This document shows, one piece after another, positions 49,434 through 58,757 of a stretch of 64,000 nt of DNA. The position numbers and the translations under genes were made by a program. The stretch covers positions 62,001 through 126,000 of the forward strand of contig JAYWLB010000120.1 of the NCBI GenBank assembly GCA_035967665.1, written 5' to 3'. The notes beneath the pieces are model-generated. The model saw only the letters and a program-made list of their open reading frames with translations. It searched no databases and had not been told where the DNA came from. Each line of letters begins with the position of its first letter. Within the stretch, counting starts at the first letter, position 1. This DNA is from Arctic95D-9 sp035967665. GTDB taxonomy: Bacteria; Verrucomicrobiota; Verrucomicrobiia; Verrucomicrobiales; DEV007.

Positions 49434-51680
49434 CTAGGCCATTGAATAGGGATCGATATCCACGGTTACAATGACGTCATTGGGAAAGGTGAGCTGGCTG
49501 AGGACTCCGCGGATATGGCGGGCCAGCGATCTCGCTCCGTTTGATTTGAGTACCACCTGGAATCGCCACTGGTCGTGGGACTTCACGAGTGGTGAAGGAA
49601 GTGGATCCGTCACTGAAATACCTTCGGGAAGATTTTTTGTCAGTCTCGCGTGAAGTGTTTTCAGCGAGAACTCGGCTCGTTCCTGATGAACGGAGCGACA
49701 GGTGATCAGCGCCATGTGGATGTAGGGCGGGTGTTTGAACTGGCGACGCATCGCAAGTTCCTGTTCAGCGAAGCCCTCGAAATCGTGGTGCCGCGCAAAC
49801 TGGATCGAAGGGTGGTGCGGTGTGTAGGTTTGCACGACAACCTCCCCTTCGAGCTCTCCCCTTCCCGCGCGGCCGGCGACCTGAGTGAGAAGTTGAAAGG
49901 TGCGCTCCCCTGCCCTGATATCGGGAATGTGCAGGCCCACGTCGGCGTTGAGAATTCCGACGAGGGTGACATTCGGAAAATGCAGGCCTTTCGCGATCAT
50001 CTGTGTCCCGAGAAGGATGTCGATCTTCCTCGCGCGGAAGGCGTTAAGTGTGTCGCGGAGGGCATTCTTTTTCCGCATCGAGTCGGTATCGACACGCGTG
50101 ATGCGGGCGTCGGTGAAGACCTGTCTCAGAATCTCCTCGACTCGTTCTGTTCCGTATCCTGCGTTGACGACTGACTTGCTGGAGCATTCGGGGCATTTTC
50201 TCGGGGGCAGCTGAGAGAACCCGCAGATATGGCAGATGAGGCGGTCTTCGCCGCGGTGAAGTGTCAGGGTTGTTGAGCAGTGGCGGCAATTGGAGACATA
50301 GCCACATTCGGTGCAGAGAATATTTCGTGCAAACCCCCGGCGGTTCAGGAAGAGGATGGTTTGCTCGCCGTCTGCGAGACGTTCCTCCATCGATTTGCGG
50401 AGCTTGGTGGAGAGGATTGTCGGGCCGGAGGCGGCCTTTCGTCCTTCCTGTCGCATGTCGATGATGCGGATCAGGGGCATTTTCTGGTCATCGACCCGCT
50501 GTCGCATGTAGGCGACATCATATTTGCCGGTTTCGGCGTTCTTCCAGGTTTCAAGGGAGGGGGTGGCACTTCCCAGAAGAACAGGACATTTTTCAATGTG
50601 CCCGCGAACGACGGCGATGTCGCGAGCCTGGTAGCGGGGGGCGGAATCCTGTTTGTAGGAGTTCTCATGCTCCTCATCAACGACGATGAGTCCGAGGTTT
50701 TTGATGGGGGAGAAGATCGCGCTTCTCGCTCCGATGACGATCCGGGCCTTCTGATCGAGGACTTTCCGCCACTCGTCATGGCGCTCTCCCTCGGAGAGGT
50801 TGCTGTGGAGGATCGCAACCTGATCTTTGATATGAGCGAAACGCTGTTTGAAGCGGTCCGCTGTTTGCGGGGTCAGTGCAATCTCGGGCACAAGAACAAT
50901 GGCGCCTTTCCCTTCGTCAATGGCCCGCTGAATGGCCTGGAGATAAACTTCCGTCTTACCGCTTCCGGTAACACCGTAGAGCAAAATCGGTTTGACCGGT
51001 TCCCCTCGTTCAATGGCGTCCCACGAATCGAAAACCATTTTCAGGACGACTTCCTGCTCGGGATTCATGACCAGTGCTTTTGAGGGCACGTAGTCGACCT
51101 CCTTCATGGGATCCCGGGAAACAATCTTCTCGGTGACTTTAACGAGGTTTTTCGTTTCCAGCGCTTTGATCGAAGAGCGGGAGATTTCGTGCTTCCCTGT
51201 CAGTTCAGAAAGGAGGACTGATTTGAGTTCGCGGATCTTTTCGAGGGCCACTTTTTGTTTCTCCTGTCGGGCGGGCATGGCCTCGAGGTCGGCGTCGGTA
51301 AGATCGTCAACGAGTTCGACAAACTTGGCGAATTTGCGTTTCTCCTCTCCGCCGCGTGAAGGCTTCGGAAGCATTGTCCGGATCACGGATTCGACCGGGG
51401 TGAGGTAGAAGTCGGAAATCCAGTGTGCCAGCTTCATGAGTCCGGCGGTGAGGAAGGCGTCCTCAGAGACCACTGATTGGATCGGCTTGATCTGGTAGCC
51501 GACGGTAGCCGTGTCGATTTGTTCGAGAGCAGTGACGGTTCCGATTGCTGAGCGATTGCGAAGAGGAATGCGAACGCGTTGTCCTTCGAGAACAGTGAGT
51601 CCGGCGGGAACGAGATAGCTGAAGGAGAGATCGCTCGTCGCTCCATCAATCAACACCTTCGCCACCTGTTCTACAGCCAT
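49434..51680 (-). CDS. priA: Primosomal replication restart helicase PriA
   Basis: This 748-residue protein has an N-terminal 3'-DNA-binding domain (1-110), a helicase core with LLYGVTGSGKTEVYLQA (Walker A), IVVDEEHENSYKQ (DEEH box) and VAGRAGRG, and an inserted zinc region with eight Cys in CTECGYVSNCRHC, CHICGF and CPEC. Family length is about 730-820. It reloads DnaB at stalled forks. It is downstream of the outer-membrane-protein cluster and is its own unit; a terminator separates them. Confidence 0.97.
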   Translation of the reverse strand: MAVEQVAKVLIDGATSDLSFSYLVPAGLTVLEGQRVRIPLRNRSAIGTVTALEQIDTATVGYQIKPIQSVVSEDAFLTAGLMKLAHWISDFYLTPVESVIRTMLPKPSRGGEEKRKFAKFVELVDDLTDADLEAMPARQEKQKVALEKIRELKSVLLSELTGKHEISRSSIKALETKNLVKVTEKIVSRDPMKEVDYVPSKALVMNPEQEVVLKMVFDSWDAIERGEPVKPILLYGVTGSGKTEVYLQAIQRAIDEGKGAIVLVPEIALTPQTADRFKQRFAHIKDQVAILHSNLSEGERHDEWRKVLDQKARIVIGARSAIFSPIKNLGLIVVDEEHENSYKQDSAPRYQARDIAVVRGHIEKCPVLLGSATPSLETWKNAETGKYDVAYMRQRVDDQKMPLIRIIDMRQEGRKAASGPTILSTKLRKSMEERLADGEQTILFLNRRGFARNILCTECGYVSNCRHCSTTLTLHRGEDRLICHICGFSQLPPRKCPECSSKSVVNAGYGTERVEEILRQVFTDARITRVDTDSMRKKNALRDTLNAFRARKIDILLGTQMIAKGLHFPNVTLVGILNADVGLHIPDIRAGERTFQLLTQVAGRAGRGELEGEVVVQTYTPHHPSIQFARHHDFEGFAEQELAMRRQFKHPPYIHMALITCRSVHQERAEFSLKTLHARLTKNLPEGISVTDPLPSPLVKSHDQWRFQVVLKSNGARSLARHIRGVLSQLTFPNDVIVTVDIDPYSMA

Positions 51681-51692
51681 TCGTATAAAAAG

Positions 51693-51725
51693 AAAAAGCC
51701 CTCCCCAATTGAGGGAGGGCTTTTT
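51693..51725 (-). terminator. Terminator after outer-membrane-protein paralogue 1
   Basis: The stem AAAAAGCCCTCCCC/GAGGGAGGGCTTTTT is flanked by T/A runs. It ends the 51787 gene; because the stem is A/T-flanked on both sides it may work both ways. Confidence 0.88.
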
Positions 51726-51769
51726 ACACCAAGGTTCTAAGTAAGACTAGAAACTTTAAAAGTGTTTTT
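51726..51769 (-). repeat. Conserved 3'-UTR block, copy 1
   Basis: About 44 bp beginning ACACCAAGGTTCTAAGTAAG lies between terminator and stop codon. The same block follows the other two paralogues (52767-52810, 54041-54084). Confidence 0.8.
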
Positions 51770-51786
51770 GATCTGGAACTTTCAGA

Positions 51787-52557
51787 TTAGAAAGAAACCG
51801 CGAGGCTTACGCCGGCGTGAAGAACGTCTGCACGAGTGTTCGCTCCGTCAACGAGATCCTGAGCAGCCCAACCTGTTGGGTCACCGTTGTATCCGATGTA
51901 AGGAGTAAGTGTAGCGCGGCAGTTCAACTCGATTGGAAGTGAAGCGGTGGCGTAGTAGTGGTTCCAGTTTGAGAGATTGTTTTGGCTATAACCATCACTC
52001 CAGCCGATTCCAACACCGAGAACAAGGCTCATCGAGTCTGTGATGCCGAAGGATTTCTCGATTCCAGCCTGATGATACCATGCATCGAGTGAGTAGTTGT
52101 AGTTTGTCTCCAAAGCGAGGTCAACGAATCCGAGGCTGCGAGTGAGGTCGAGTCCGATTTCCCCCTGGCTTCCTGCACCTGTTTCAGGGAAAAAATAGTG
52201 TGTGTATCCAAGAGCAACGTCGAAACCACCAAAGGTTCCGAGTGCAGCGCTTGCGTAGAGATCAAGCTCATCACCCGGATCGGGGAAAGTGTTGGTGGCA
52301 TTGAGATACCAGGCTCCGATTGTGATCGGAACAATGCTGTCGAAGGTGTAGTTTACATCGGCCCAGACGCTGTCACGGGCGAGACGCGATCCGTTGAAAA
52401 TGTAATCGCTCATGTAGCCAGCGGAGATCTCTCCACCGATGTCGTAACATTCTTCGATGGGTACCTTGTCTGGTACTATCGGAGCTTTGCCCCAATCTCC
52501 TGCGTGGACGCTGAGCGTCATCGCACCAATAATCGCAACTAGGATTGCTTTTTTCAT
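51787..52557 (-). CDS. Outer-membrane beta-barrel protein, gcw_chp/TorF-like, paralogue 1
   Basis: This 256-residue protein has signal peptide MKKAILVAIIGAMTLSVHA. The mature part starts GDWGKAPI and contains DIGGEISAGYMSDYIFNGSR, typical of the gcw_chp/TorF family (SAGYxSDYxFxG). Alternating strands follow and the protein ends AGVSLAVSF, with a terminal Phe used for BAM insertion. Likely a small pore or surface barrel. It is one of three tandem copies that diverge mainly in predicted loops. Confidence 0.85.
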   Translation of the reverse strand: MKKAILVAIIGAMTLSVHAGDWGKAPIVPDKVPIEECYDIGGEISAGYMSDYIFNGSRLARDSVWADVNYTFDSIVPITIGAWYLNATNTFPDPGDELDLYASAALGTFGGFDVALGYTHYFFPETGAGSQGEIGLDLTRSLGFVDLALETNYNYSLDAWYHQAGIEKSFGITDSMSLVLGVGIGWSDGYSQNNLSNWNHYYATASLPIELNCRATLTPYIGYNGDPTGWAAQDLVDGANTRADVLHAGVSLAVSF

Positions 52558-52734
52558 AGTGGTCTAATTTACCTGATTTGAGTGGTGGTCTTGCTGACCG
52601 GGGTTGAGGAGAGTCCTCTGCACTTCTTAAGCGCTCCATAATTTAACATACCTTAAATTTATGTAAATTATAATTAGCGTTTATTTTCGCTGGAATCTCT
52701 TATTCTTCAAATGAGGCAGGAATTAGGGCAAAAG

Positions 52735-52764
52735 AAAAGGCCCTCCCCGTTAAGGGAGGGCCTT
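52735..52764 (-). terminator. Terminator after paralogue 2
   Basis: The stem AAGGCCCTCCCC/GGGAGGGCCTT is nearly identical to the terminators of the other two paralogues. Confidence 0.85.
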
Positions 52765-52766
52765 CT

Positions 52767-52810
52767 ACACCAAGGTTCTAAGTAAGACTAGAAACTTTAA
52801 AAGTGTTTTT
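52767..52810 (-). repeat. Conserved 3'-UTR block, copy 2
   Basis: The block is identical to copy 1 over its length, apart from the bases just outside it. Confidence 0.8.
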
Positions 52811-52827
52811 AATTCGGATCCTTCAGA

Positions 52828-53604
52828 TTAGAAAGAAACGCTGAGGCTCACGCCGGCGTGGAGAACGTCAGATCCTGCAGTTCCATTTTCTGTAAGGTCG
52901 ATTGCGTTGAAGCCTGAAGAAACAGGAACTCCATTCCATCCGACATAAGGAGTGAGTGTTGCGCGGCAGTTCAACTCGATTGGAAGAGATGCGTTTGCGT
53001 AGTAGTGGCTCCAGCTTGAACCAGTTCCTGTGTAACCGTCAGCATATCCAACTCCAGCACCGATAACGAGGCTCATTGAGTCGGTAAGACCGAAAGTCTT
53101 CTCGATACCTGCCTGATGATACCATGCGTCGATGGTGAGAGCATAATTGGTCTCGAGCGCAAGGTCTACAAATCCGAGGCTGCGAGTGAGGTCAAGCCCG
53201 ATCTCACCATAACTTGCAACAGCAGGATTCTCTGGGTAGAAGTAGTGGGTGTAACCAAGAGAAACGTCGAAACCACCGTAGGTTCCAAGTGCTGCACTTG
53301 CGAAGAGGTCGAGCTCGTCGAAGTTAGCGCTACTAGGATCGATTCCGTTGAGATACCAAGCACCGATGGTGATAGGAACAACGCTGTCGATCGTGTAATC
53401 AACGCCAGTCCAAACTGCGTCTTTTGCCTGACGTGAACCATAAAAGATGTAGTCGGACATGTAGCCAGCACTGATTGTGCCACCGATGTCATAACACTCT
53501 TCGATTGGTGCCTTGGAAGGCGCTACTGGAGCTTTGCCCCAATCTCCTGCATTAACGCCGAGCGTCATTGCACCGATAATTGCAACTAGGATTGCTTTTT
53601 TCAT
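52828..53604 (-). CDS. Outer-membrane beta-barrel protein, gcw_chp/TorF-like, paralogue 2
   Basis: This 258-residue protein shares the signal peptide and GDWGKAPVAP start with its neighbours. Compared with paralogue 1 it differs most in presumed loops (IDPSSANFDELD and YTGTGSSWSHYY), while the strand segments ALGTYGGFDVSLGYTHYF and CRATLTPYVGWNG are kept. It ends AGVSLSVSF. It has its own upstream gap and terminator, so it is separately transcribed. Confidence 0.85.
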   Translation of the reverse strand: MKKAILVAIIGAMTLGVNAGDWGKAPVAPSKAPIEECYDIGGTISAGYMSDYIFYGSRQAKDAVWTGVDYTIDSVVPITIGAWYLNGIDPSSANFDELDLFASAALGTYGGFDVSLGYTHYFYPENPAVASYGEIGLDLTRSLGFVDLALETNYALTIDAWYHQAGIEKTFGLTDSMSLVIGAGVGYADGYTGTGSSWSHYYANASLPIELNCRATLTPYVGWNGVPVSSGFNAIDLTENGTAGSDVLHAGVSLSVSF

Positions 53605-54008
53605 AATAGTTTTTGTTCCCTTGGTTTGAGATGTGGTCGTAGTGACCTGTTTGAGAGTTTTCTCTCAGCAGTGACTTAAGCAGATTCGATGCCAATTGTG
53701 ACTTTCTTTTCTGCTACCGCCATTGCGTGACGGACATTTATCTTCATTCGATAGTGATGCAACTGAAAAAAGTTAAAGAAATTTCTAATAGGATCACTTT
53801 TGGATCGTCGTAATTGCTGTTTTTTGCAGATGGGTGATGTGCAAATGGGTCATTATTAGGAGTTTGTGACTTTTGATGGGTTATCTGGTGCCTTTCAGTG
53901 CCGGGATCAGAGTGAGGAAAGTTTTTTGTCTTTTCAGTCGGGAGTGTTTTTCTTTTGTGTAACTTTTCCGTCAACTTTGCGTATGCGAGGCGGCGTGCGT
54001 GTAAAAAG

Positions 54009-54039
54009 AAAAGGCCCTCCCCGTTAAGGGAGGGCCTTT
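54009..54039 (-). terminator. Terminator after paralogue 3
   Basis: Same hairpin as at 52735; the loop differs slightly from copy 1 (GTTAA instead of AATT). Confidence 0.85.
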
Positions 54040-54040
54040 C

Positions 54041-54084
54041 ACACCAAGGTTCTAAGTAAGATTAGAAGCTTTTAAAGTGTTTTA
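54041..54084 (-). repeat. Conserved 3'-UTR block, copy 3
   Basis: The same block with a few substitutions (GATTAGAAGCTTTT instead of GACTAGAAACTTTA). Confidence 0.75.
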
Positions 54085-54103
54085 AGTTGATTGCTCTTTC
54101 AGA

Positions 54104-54901
54104 TTAGAAAGAAACGCTGAGGCTTACGCCGGCGCTGAGAACATCACCGTGGTTACCCGCACCTGGAAGAAGGTCAGCAACCTGTCCACCACCAGCTTGT
54201 GTGATTGAACCGTTGTAACCGATGTATGGTGTGAGTGTTGCGCGGCAGTTGAGCTCGATAGGAAGAGCTGCTGTTACGTAGTAGTTTGACCAGCCTGAGC
54301 TGTTAACGATGTACTGGTCGTTGTATCCAACTCCAGCACCGATTACGAGGCTCATTGCGTCAGTGATGCCGAATGATTTTTCAACTCCGGCGTGGTGATA
54401 CCAACCGTTGTTGAGAGCGGCGTTTCCACCTACTGCGTAGTTTGTTCCGATGAGAAGATCAGCAAATCCAAGGCTGCGACGAAGGTCGAGGTTGATGTTG
54501 CCGAAGCTACCTGTGGCAGTCTCAGGGAAGAAGTAGTGAGTGTATCCAAGAGATGTGTCAAAACCGGCGAAGGTTCCGAGTGCAGCGCTTGCATAGAGGT
54601 CGAGTTTGTCGTCAAGAACTCCGTTTGCGGGGGTGTTGATGAAGTTGAAGTAGCTCGCACCGATAGTGATTGGAACGATGCTGTCGATCGTGTAATTAAC
54701 GTCTGTCCAAACGGTGTCACGTGCAATACGTGAGCCGTGGAAGATGTAGTCGGACATGTAGCCAGCGGAGATTTCGCCGCCGATGTCGTAGCACTCTTCG
54801 ATTGGTGCTTTAGCTGGTGCTACTGGAGCTTTGCCCCAATCTCCTGCGTTAACGCCGAGCGTCATCGCACCGATAATTGCAACTAGGATTGCTTTTTTCA
54901 T
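54104..54901 (-). CDS. Outer-membrane beta-barrel protein, gcw_chp/TorF-like, paralogue 3
   Basis: This 265-residue protein is the longest of the three; extra residues lie in predicted loops (NYAVGGNAALNNGWYHHAG and YNGSITQAGGGQVADLLP). Signal peptide, SAGYMSDYIFHGSR and the C-terminal SVSF are conserved. The roughly 385-bp upstream region holds its promoter. Being most distant from priA, it may be the founder or the last copy; order of duplication is not decidable here. Confidence 0.85.
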   Translation of the reverse strand: MKKAILVAIIGAMTLGVNAGDWGKAPVAPAKAPIEECYDIGGEISAGYMSDYIFHGSRIARDTVWTDVNYTIDSIVPITIGASYFNFINTPANGVLDDKLDLYASAALGTFAGFDTSLGYTHYFFPETATGSFGNINLDLRRSLGFADLLIGTNYAVGGNAALNNGWYHHAGVEKSFGITDAMSLVIGAGVGYNDQYIVNSSGWSNYYVTAALPIELNCRATLTPYIGYNGSITQAGGGQVADLLPGAGNHGDVLSAGVSLSVSF

Positions 54902-55285
54902 AATAGTTTTTTGTTCCCTTGGTTTGAGATGTGGTCGTGAGACCTGATTTTGCGGGTTTCCCCGGTTCCTCAGTCCACTTATGAAAGATACTTGAGTTGT
55001 AAGTAACAGACGTTAAGTGGGCTGTGGAACGGAACAATTGTTTAACTCGTGTCACTCTGCAACTGAAAAAGTTGTAGTGAGATCTAAGGAATTTAGGATT
55101 GATACGTCAGGAGCTGTCGGCTACCGCTCACGGATAATCCCTCAATGTAGGCGGTACAAGGGGTCTGGGGCTTTTGGTGACGATTTGCCCTGTCATATTT
55201 CTCAAGTCTGAGGATTGAGAAATAATTAAGGGTCAGCCGGTTGGCGCGATCACGGGAGTGATTTTCACCCTGTTTTTGGAGCGAT
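54902..55285. other. Intergenic region between outer-membrane-protein cluster and ygfZ
   Basis: About 385 bp. It includes the presumed promoter of paralogue 3. No other gene or strong hairpin is recognised. Confidence 0.4.
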
Positions 55286-56128
55286 TCAGCCCTCGTTTTG
55301 ACGTCTGATGCAGATCGGTTCCTCAATCTTTGTTCCTTTTGAGGAGATCTTCGCGAGAACCAGGGTGAGGTGCTCCCCTTTCCCGGTGTGAATTGAGGCC
55401 CGGGTGGTGACTGCCGGCACTTCCATTTTTTCGATCTGGCTGATGACCTCATCATGTTGCTGCACCGGTTCGGTCGACGTGCCGAGAAGTAGGCTTCGTT
55501 TGGCCCTGCCGACGCTTTCGATGCGGGATATGACCTCCTGTCCGAGGTAGCATCCTTTGTGAAAGTCGACCGCCCAGCTATCGAGGCCTAATTCTGCGGG
55601 GAACTCGTTCGCGGTGATCTCAAGGCCTGCTTTGGGAATCTTTGCGAGAAGCTGGGATTGTTCAAAAGCTTCACTGGTGATGCGTTTGTCTTCGCTAAAG
55701 GGAGGTGCATCGTCTTTTTTGATCCAGAGATCTTTTCCTTTCGTCAATGAACGACGGGAGGTGATTCCGGGAGCGGTCGCGGAAAAATGGTGAATCAGTG
55801 AGATTTCACCGGTTAGATCGTGGAGTTCGCAATCGTCAGCGATGAGATAGCGATCGAGGCGGGTAAAGAGTTGCTCTCTTTGACTGAGTTCTCCGTCAAT
55901 AATGAGGCTGTCTCCGTCGCTGGAGATCCAGACGAGAGCTTCGACTTTTCCTTTCAAGGTGCAGAGACATGCGGCGATTGCTTCTGTCTCGAGATCTTTT
56001 GAAACATTGTTGGAGACCTGACCATTGAGATAGCGCACGCGGTCGGGGCCGGTGAGCCGGAATACAGCTCTCTCTGTTAGCGGAGTCCAGGTGCCCTCTT
56101 TAGGTAGAGTGTCGGGTAATTTAGTCAT
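55286..56128 (-). CDS. ygfZ: Folate-binding YgfZ/GcvT-like protein
   Basis: This 280-residue protein has the signature KGCYLGQEVISRIESVGRAKRSLL, the K-G-C-Y-x-G-Q-E motif whose Cys is essential in YgfZ. N-terminal VRYLNGQVSNNV also fits. YgfZ (IBA57 homologue) helps maintain certain Fe-S enzymes using folate. It is the last gene of the manC-ruvX-dehydrogenase-ygfZ operon, starting 9 bp after its neighbour's stop. Confidence 0.9.
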   Translation of the reverse strand: MTKLPDTLPKEGTWTPLTERAVFRLTGPDRVRYLNGQVSNNVSKDLETEAIAACLCTLKGKVEALVWISSDGDSLIIDGELSQREQLFTRLDRYLIADDCELHDLTGEISLIHHFSATAPGITSRRSLTKGKDLWIKKDDAPPFSEDKRITSEAFEQSQLLAKIPKAGLEITANEFPAELGLDSWAVDFHKGCYLGQEVISRIESVGRAKRSLLLGTSTEPVQQHDEVISQIEKMEVPAVTTRASIHTGKGEHLTLVLAKISSKGTKIEEPICIRRQNEG

Positions 56129-56137
56129 GGGCAGGTT

Positions 56138-57001
56138 TTATTTCGAAGGGCGCGATGTCTGGAAGCGTTCCGCGAGGACGGAAAAGTCCAGGTCCCCTTT
56201 TCCATTTTTAATGGTTTTAAAGACGACGTTGGCGGTGGTGGTCAGTGCCGGTTGATCGACTTTGAGGCTTTTGCCCATTTTCAGTGCATACTGAATGTCT
56301 TTGAAGAGATTCTTCAGAGTGAAATGAGGTTCGTAGTCACTTTTGATCAAGGAGGCGAGTTTTGTTTCGATCAGGGGGGATCGACATCCATTGTGATTGA
56401 TTGCTTCCTGAAGTCGGGCGGGATCAATTCCGGCTGCTTCGATCATCCCGTAGGCCTCTGCGACGATCTCCATGGTGGTGGCGGAGATCATGTTGGTTGC
56501 TATCTTAATTACCGACGCTTCGCCGACGCGACCGAGGTAGACGATTTCTTTTGCACTGATTTCGAGAATGGGGCGAACCCGGTCGAGGACCTTGGGGTCT
56601 CCTCCTGCGTAATAGACCAGCGCCCCTTTTTCCGCAGCGTCGCGGCTGCCGGTGAAGGGGCAATCGAGAAAGGCGGCCCCTGTTTCTCTGACTAACTGAT
56701 AGGCTTCGACGACAGCCTCGGGATCGGAAGTGGAATGATTGATAATGGTATGGCGCTTTGTCAGGGCCGGGAGCATGTGCTGAATCACTTCGAGTAACGC
56801 TGTTTCGTCAGGTGTGAAAAGTTGGATAGTGTCGGCGAGTCCGGCGACTTCTTCCGGTGAGCTGAGAAAATTGGCAACCGGCTTGGGGGTGCGACTCCAG
56901 ACGTAAACCTGCTTTCCGGCACCCTTGAGAGATTCGGCGACTCGCGAGCCGATGATGCCCAGCCCGATGAGGCCCACTTTTTCCAACCCTTCTGTCTGCA
57001 T
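56138..57001 (-). CDS. NAD(P)-dependent beta-hydroxyacid dehydrogenase
   Basis: This 287-residue protein has N-terminal dinucleotide motif VGLIGLGIIGSRVAESLKGAG, the active-site region LDCPFTGSRDAAEKGALVYYAGG and catalytic Lys in SVIKIATNMISA, followed by an all-helical C-terminal dimer domain. This is the 3-hydroxyisobutyrate / glyoxylate-succinic semialdehyde reductase family. The exact substrate is unknown. It lies between ruvX and ygfZ. Confidence 0.88.
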   Translation of the reverse strand: MQTEGLEKVGLIGLGIIGSRVAESLKGAGKQVYVWSRTPKPVANFLSSPEEVAGLADTIQLFTPDETALLEVIQHMLPALTKRHTIINHSTSDPEAVVEAYQLVRETGAAFLDCPFTGSRDAAEKGALVYYAGGDPKVLDRVRPILEISAKEIVYLGRVGEASVIKIATNMISATTMEIVAEAYGMIEAAGIDPARLQEAINHNGCRSPLIETKLASLIKSDYEPHFTLKNLFKDIQYALKMGKSLKVDQPALTTTANVVFKTIKNGKGDLDFSVLAERFQTSRPSK

Positions 57002-57047
57002 TGGTGAATTTCAACGCAGGACGCATTGCTTTGCAACGCCTATTCCC

Positions 57048-57503
57048 TTATTCGAAGGGAATCATTGCTTCTTCACCGGCCTGTTGATCGAGCCATTGTT
57101 GCAGGATTTCGACGGCCGCAGCCTGGTCGATGATGCCTTTGGCATTCCGGGCGGTTCTCCCCGCTGCGTGGAGTTTATCCATCGCCATGCTCGTGGAAAG
57201 GCGTTCGTCGATTTCGTGGTAGCGAATCGTTTCGGGAAGTTGCTTCTTGAGATGCTTCACAAATTTCCTGACACCTTCGACCGCGAGCCCTTCATCACCG
57301 TTCATGTGGAGGGGGAGTCCCACGACGACATCGAGAATGCCGCGCTTTTCCACAATTTCGGCGATACGGGCAATCGAGGCCTCGCGATCCGCAGCGGGAA
57401 CTGTTTCGACGGGGTGAGCGAGCATGCCGAGGTCATCGCTTGCGGCGATTCCGATCCTGGCTTTGCCATAATCAATTCCCAATGCCTTCACCCAATCGCT
57501 CAT
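57048..57503 (-). CDS. ruvX: Putative pre-16S rRNA nuclease / Holliday-junction resolvase RuvX (YqgF)
   Basis: This 151-residue RNase H-fold protein has ALGIDYGKARIGIAASD (first catalytic Asp), VVVGLPLHMNGDEG, DERLSTSMA, and KGIIDQAAAVEILQQWL with the final Asp. Length and motifs are standard. The protein acts in 16S rRNA 5'-end maturation. It starts 9 bp after manC. Confidence 0.93.
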   Translation of the reverse strand: MSDWVKALGIDYGKARIGIAASDDLGMLAHPVETVPAADREASIARIAEIVEKRGILDVVVGLPLHMNGDEGLAVEGVRKFVKHLKKQLPETIRYHEIDERLSTSMAMDKLHAAGRTARNAKGIIDQAAAVEILQQWLDQQAGEEAMIPFE

Positions 57504-57512
57504 TTTTCCGGT

Positions 57513-58592
57513 TTATAGAAATTGGTCAGGAAGCTCATCGACGAGCTTTTTGATCTGATCGGCGTCATTCCGATTTGCGACGAGAAGGGCGTCTTCAGTC
57601 TGGACAACAATCAGATCGTTAACTCCCAGGAGAGCCACATGCGGAGCGCCGGGAATCGAAAAGACAATATTGTTTGAGGCACCGACAGAAAGCAGTGGTC
57701 CGCGATGAGAGTTGCCGTTCGCGTCCTGGTCGAGATACTTTGCAACGGATGGCCAGCCGCCGACGTCGTCCCAGCCTACGTCGGCTTCAATATTCAGAAT
57801 GCGGTCGGCATTTTCCATGAGGGCATAGTCGATCGAGATTTTCTCAAGGACCGGGAATTTTTCGGCAACGGTCGCATTGAAGTCGGCTGACCGGCTCAGT
57901 TCCTCGACGAAGGTCGCAAGTCCGGGGCAGTGACGGGAGAATTCTCCGACGAGTGTGGGAAGGCTCCAGATAAAGATACCGGCGTTCCATGAATAGTTGC
58001 CGTCAGCGAGGTATTGTTTGGCGACTTCCTCAGAGGGTTTCTCCCGAAAGCGAACCACTTCGTGAACGGGATGCTCTTCGGCGTTTGAATCGGGAAGGAC
58101 CTCTCCCCTTTCAATATAGCCGTAGCTGGGGCAGGCCCAATCAGGGCGAATTCCGAGGGTGACGATTGCGTTGTGATCGTTCGCTGCGGTGGCGGCCGCT
58201 TTCAGAACTTCTCGGAAAACGTCAGCCCGAATCACAAGTTGGTCTGCGGGCAGAGCGATCATGGTTGCGTTCGGATCACGAGCGGCGATCCATCCGGCGG
58301 CGAGAGCGATCGCAGGGGCGGTGTCGCGACGGGCCGGTTCAGCGACGATATTTTCAGGGGGAAGATCGGGCAGTGTTTTCCGGGTCGCTTCGAGTTGCGC
58401 CTCATTGGTTAAGACCAGAATGCGCTCTTTAGGTACCAATCCATCGAGACGGTTTACTGCTTTTTCGATGAGAGTTTCTTCATCAAAGAGTGCGAGAAGT
58501 TGTTTCGGGCGCGTGTTGCGGCTCAGGGGCCAGAAGCGGGTTCCGCTTCCGCCGGCAAGGATGAGTGCGTAAAGTGATGAGGGTTCAGACAT
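57513..58592 (-). CDS. manC: Mannose-1-phosphate guanylyltransferase
   Basis: The start at MSEPSSLYALILAGGSG gives 359 residues; the frame stays open further upstream but without conserved sequence. The nucleotidyltransferase motif GGSGTRFWPLSRNTRPKQLL is exact, and FREKP and SIDYALMENA follow. It makes GDP-mannose for surface polysaccharides. There is no C-terminal phosphomannose isomerase domain, so it is the short, monofunctional form. First gene of a four-gene minus-strand operon. Confidence 0.93.
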   Translation of the reverse strand: MSEPSSLYALILAGGSGTRFWPLSRNTRPKQLLALFDEETLIEKAVNRLDGLVPKERILVLTNEAQLEATRKTLPDLPPENIVAEPARRDTAPAIALAAGWIAARDPNATMIALPADQLVIRADVFREVLKAAATAANDHNAIVTLGIRPDWACPSYGYIERGEVLPDSNAEEHPVHEVVRFREKPSEEVAKQYLADGNYSWNAGIFIWSLPTLVGEFSRHCPGLATFVEELSRSADFNATVAEKFPVLEKISIDYALMENADRILNIEADVGWDDVGGWPSVAKYLDQDANGNSHRGPLLSVGASNNIVFSIPGAPHVALLGVNDLIVVQTEDALLVANRNDADQIKKLVDELPDQFL

Positions 58593-58757
58593 GAAAAACG
58601 GTAATGTTGAATTTGATAGAAATGCCGGTAGGAGCCAGGATGATATACATCTCGTTACGAGATGCACGAAAGATTCCTGTAACCTGCTTCCATCATTAAA
58701 AAGATTGTTCAAGAGGCGATTTCCCTGCCATCGAACCTTTGTCTCGATGCTCCGCTG

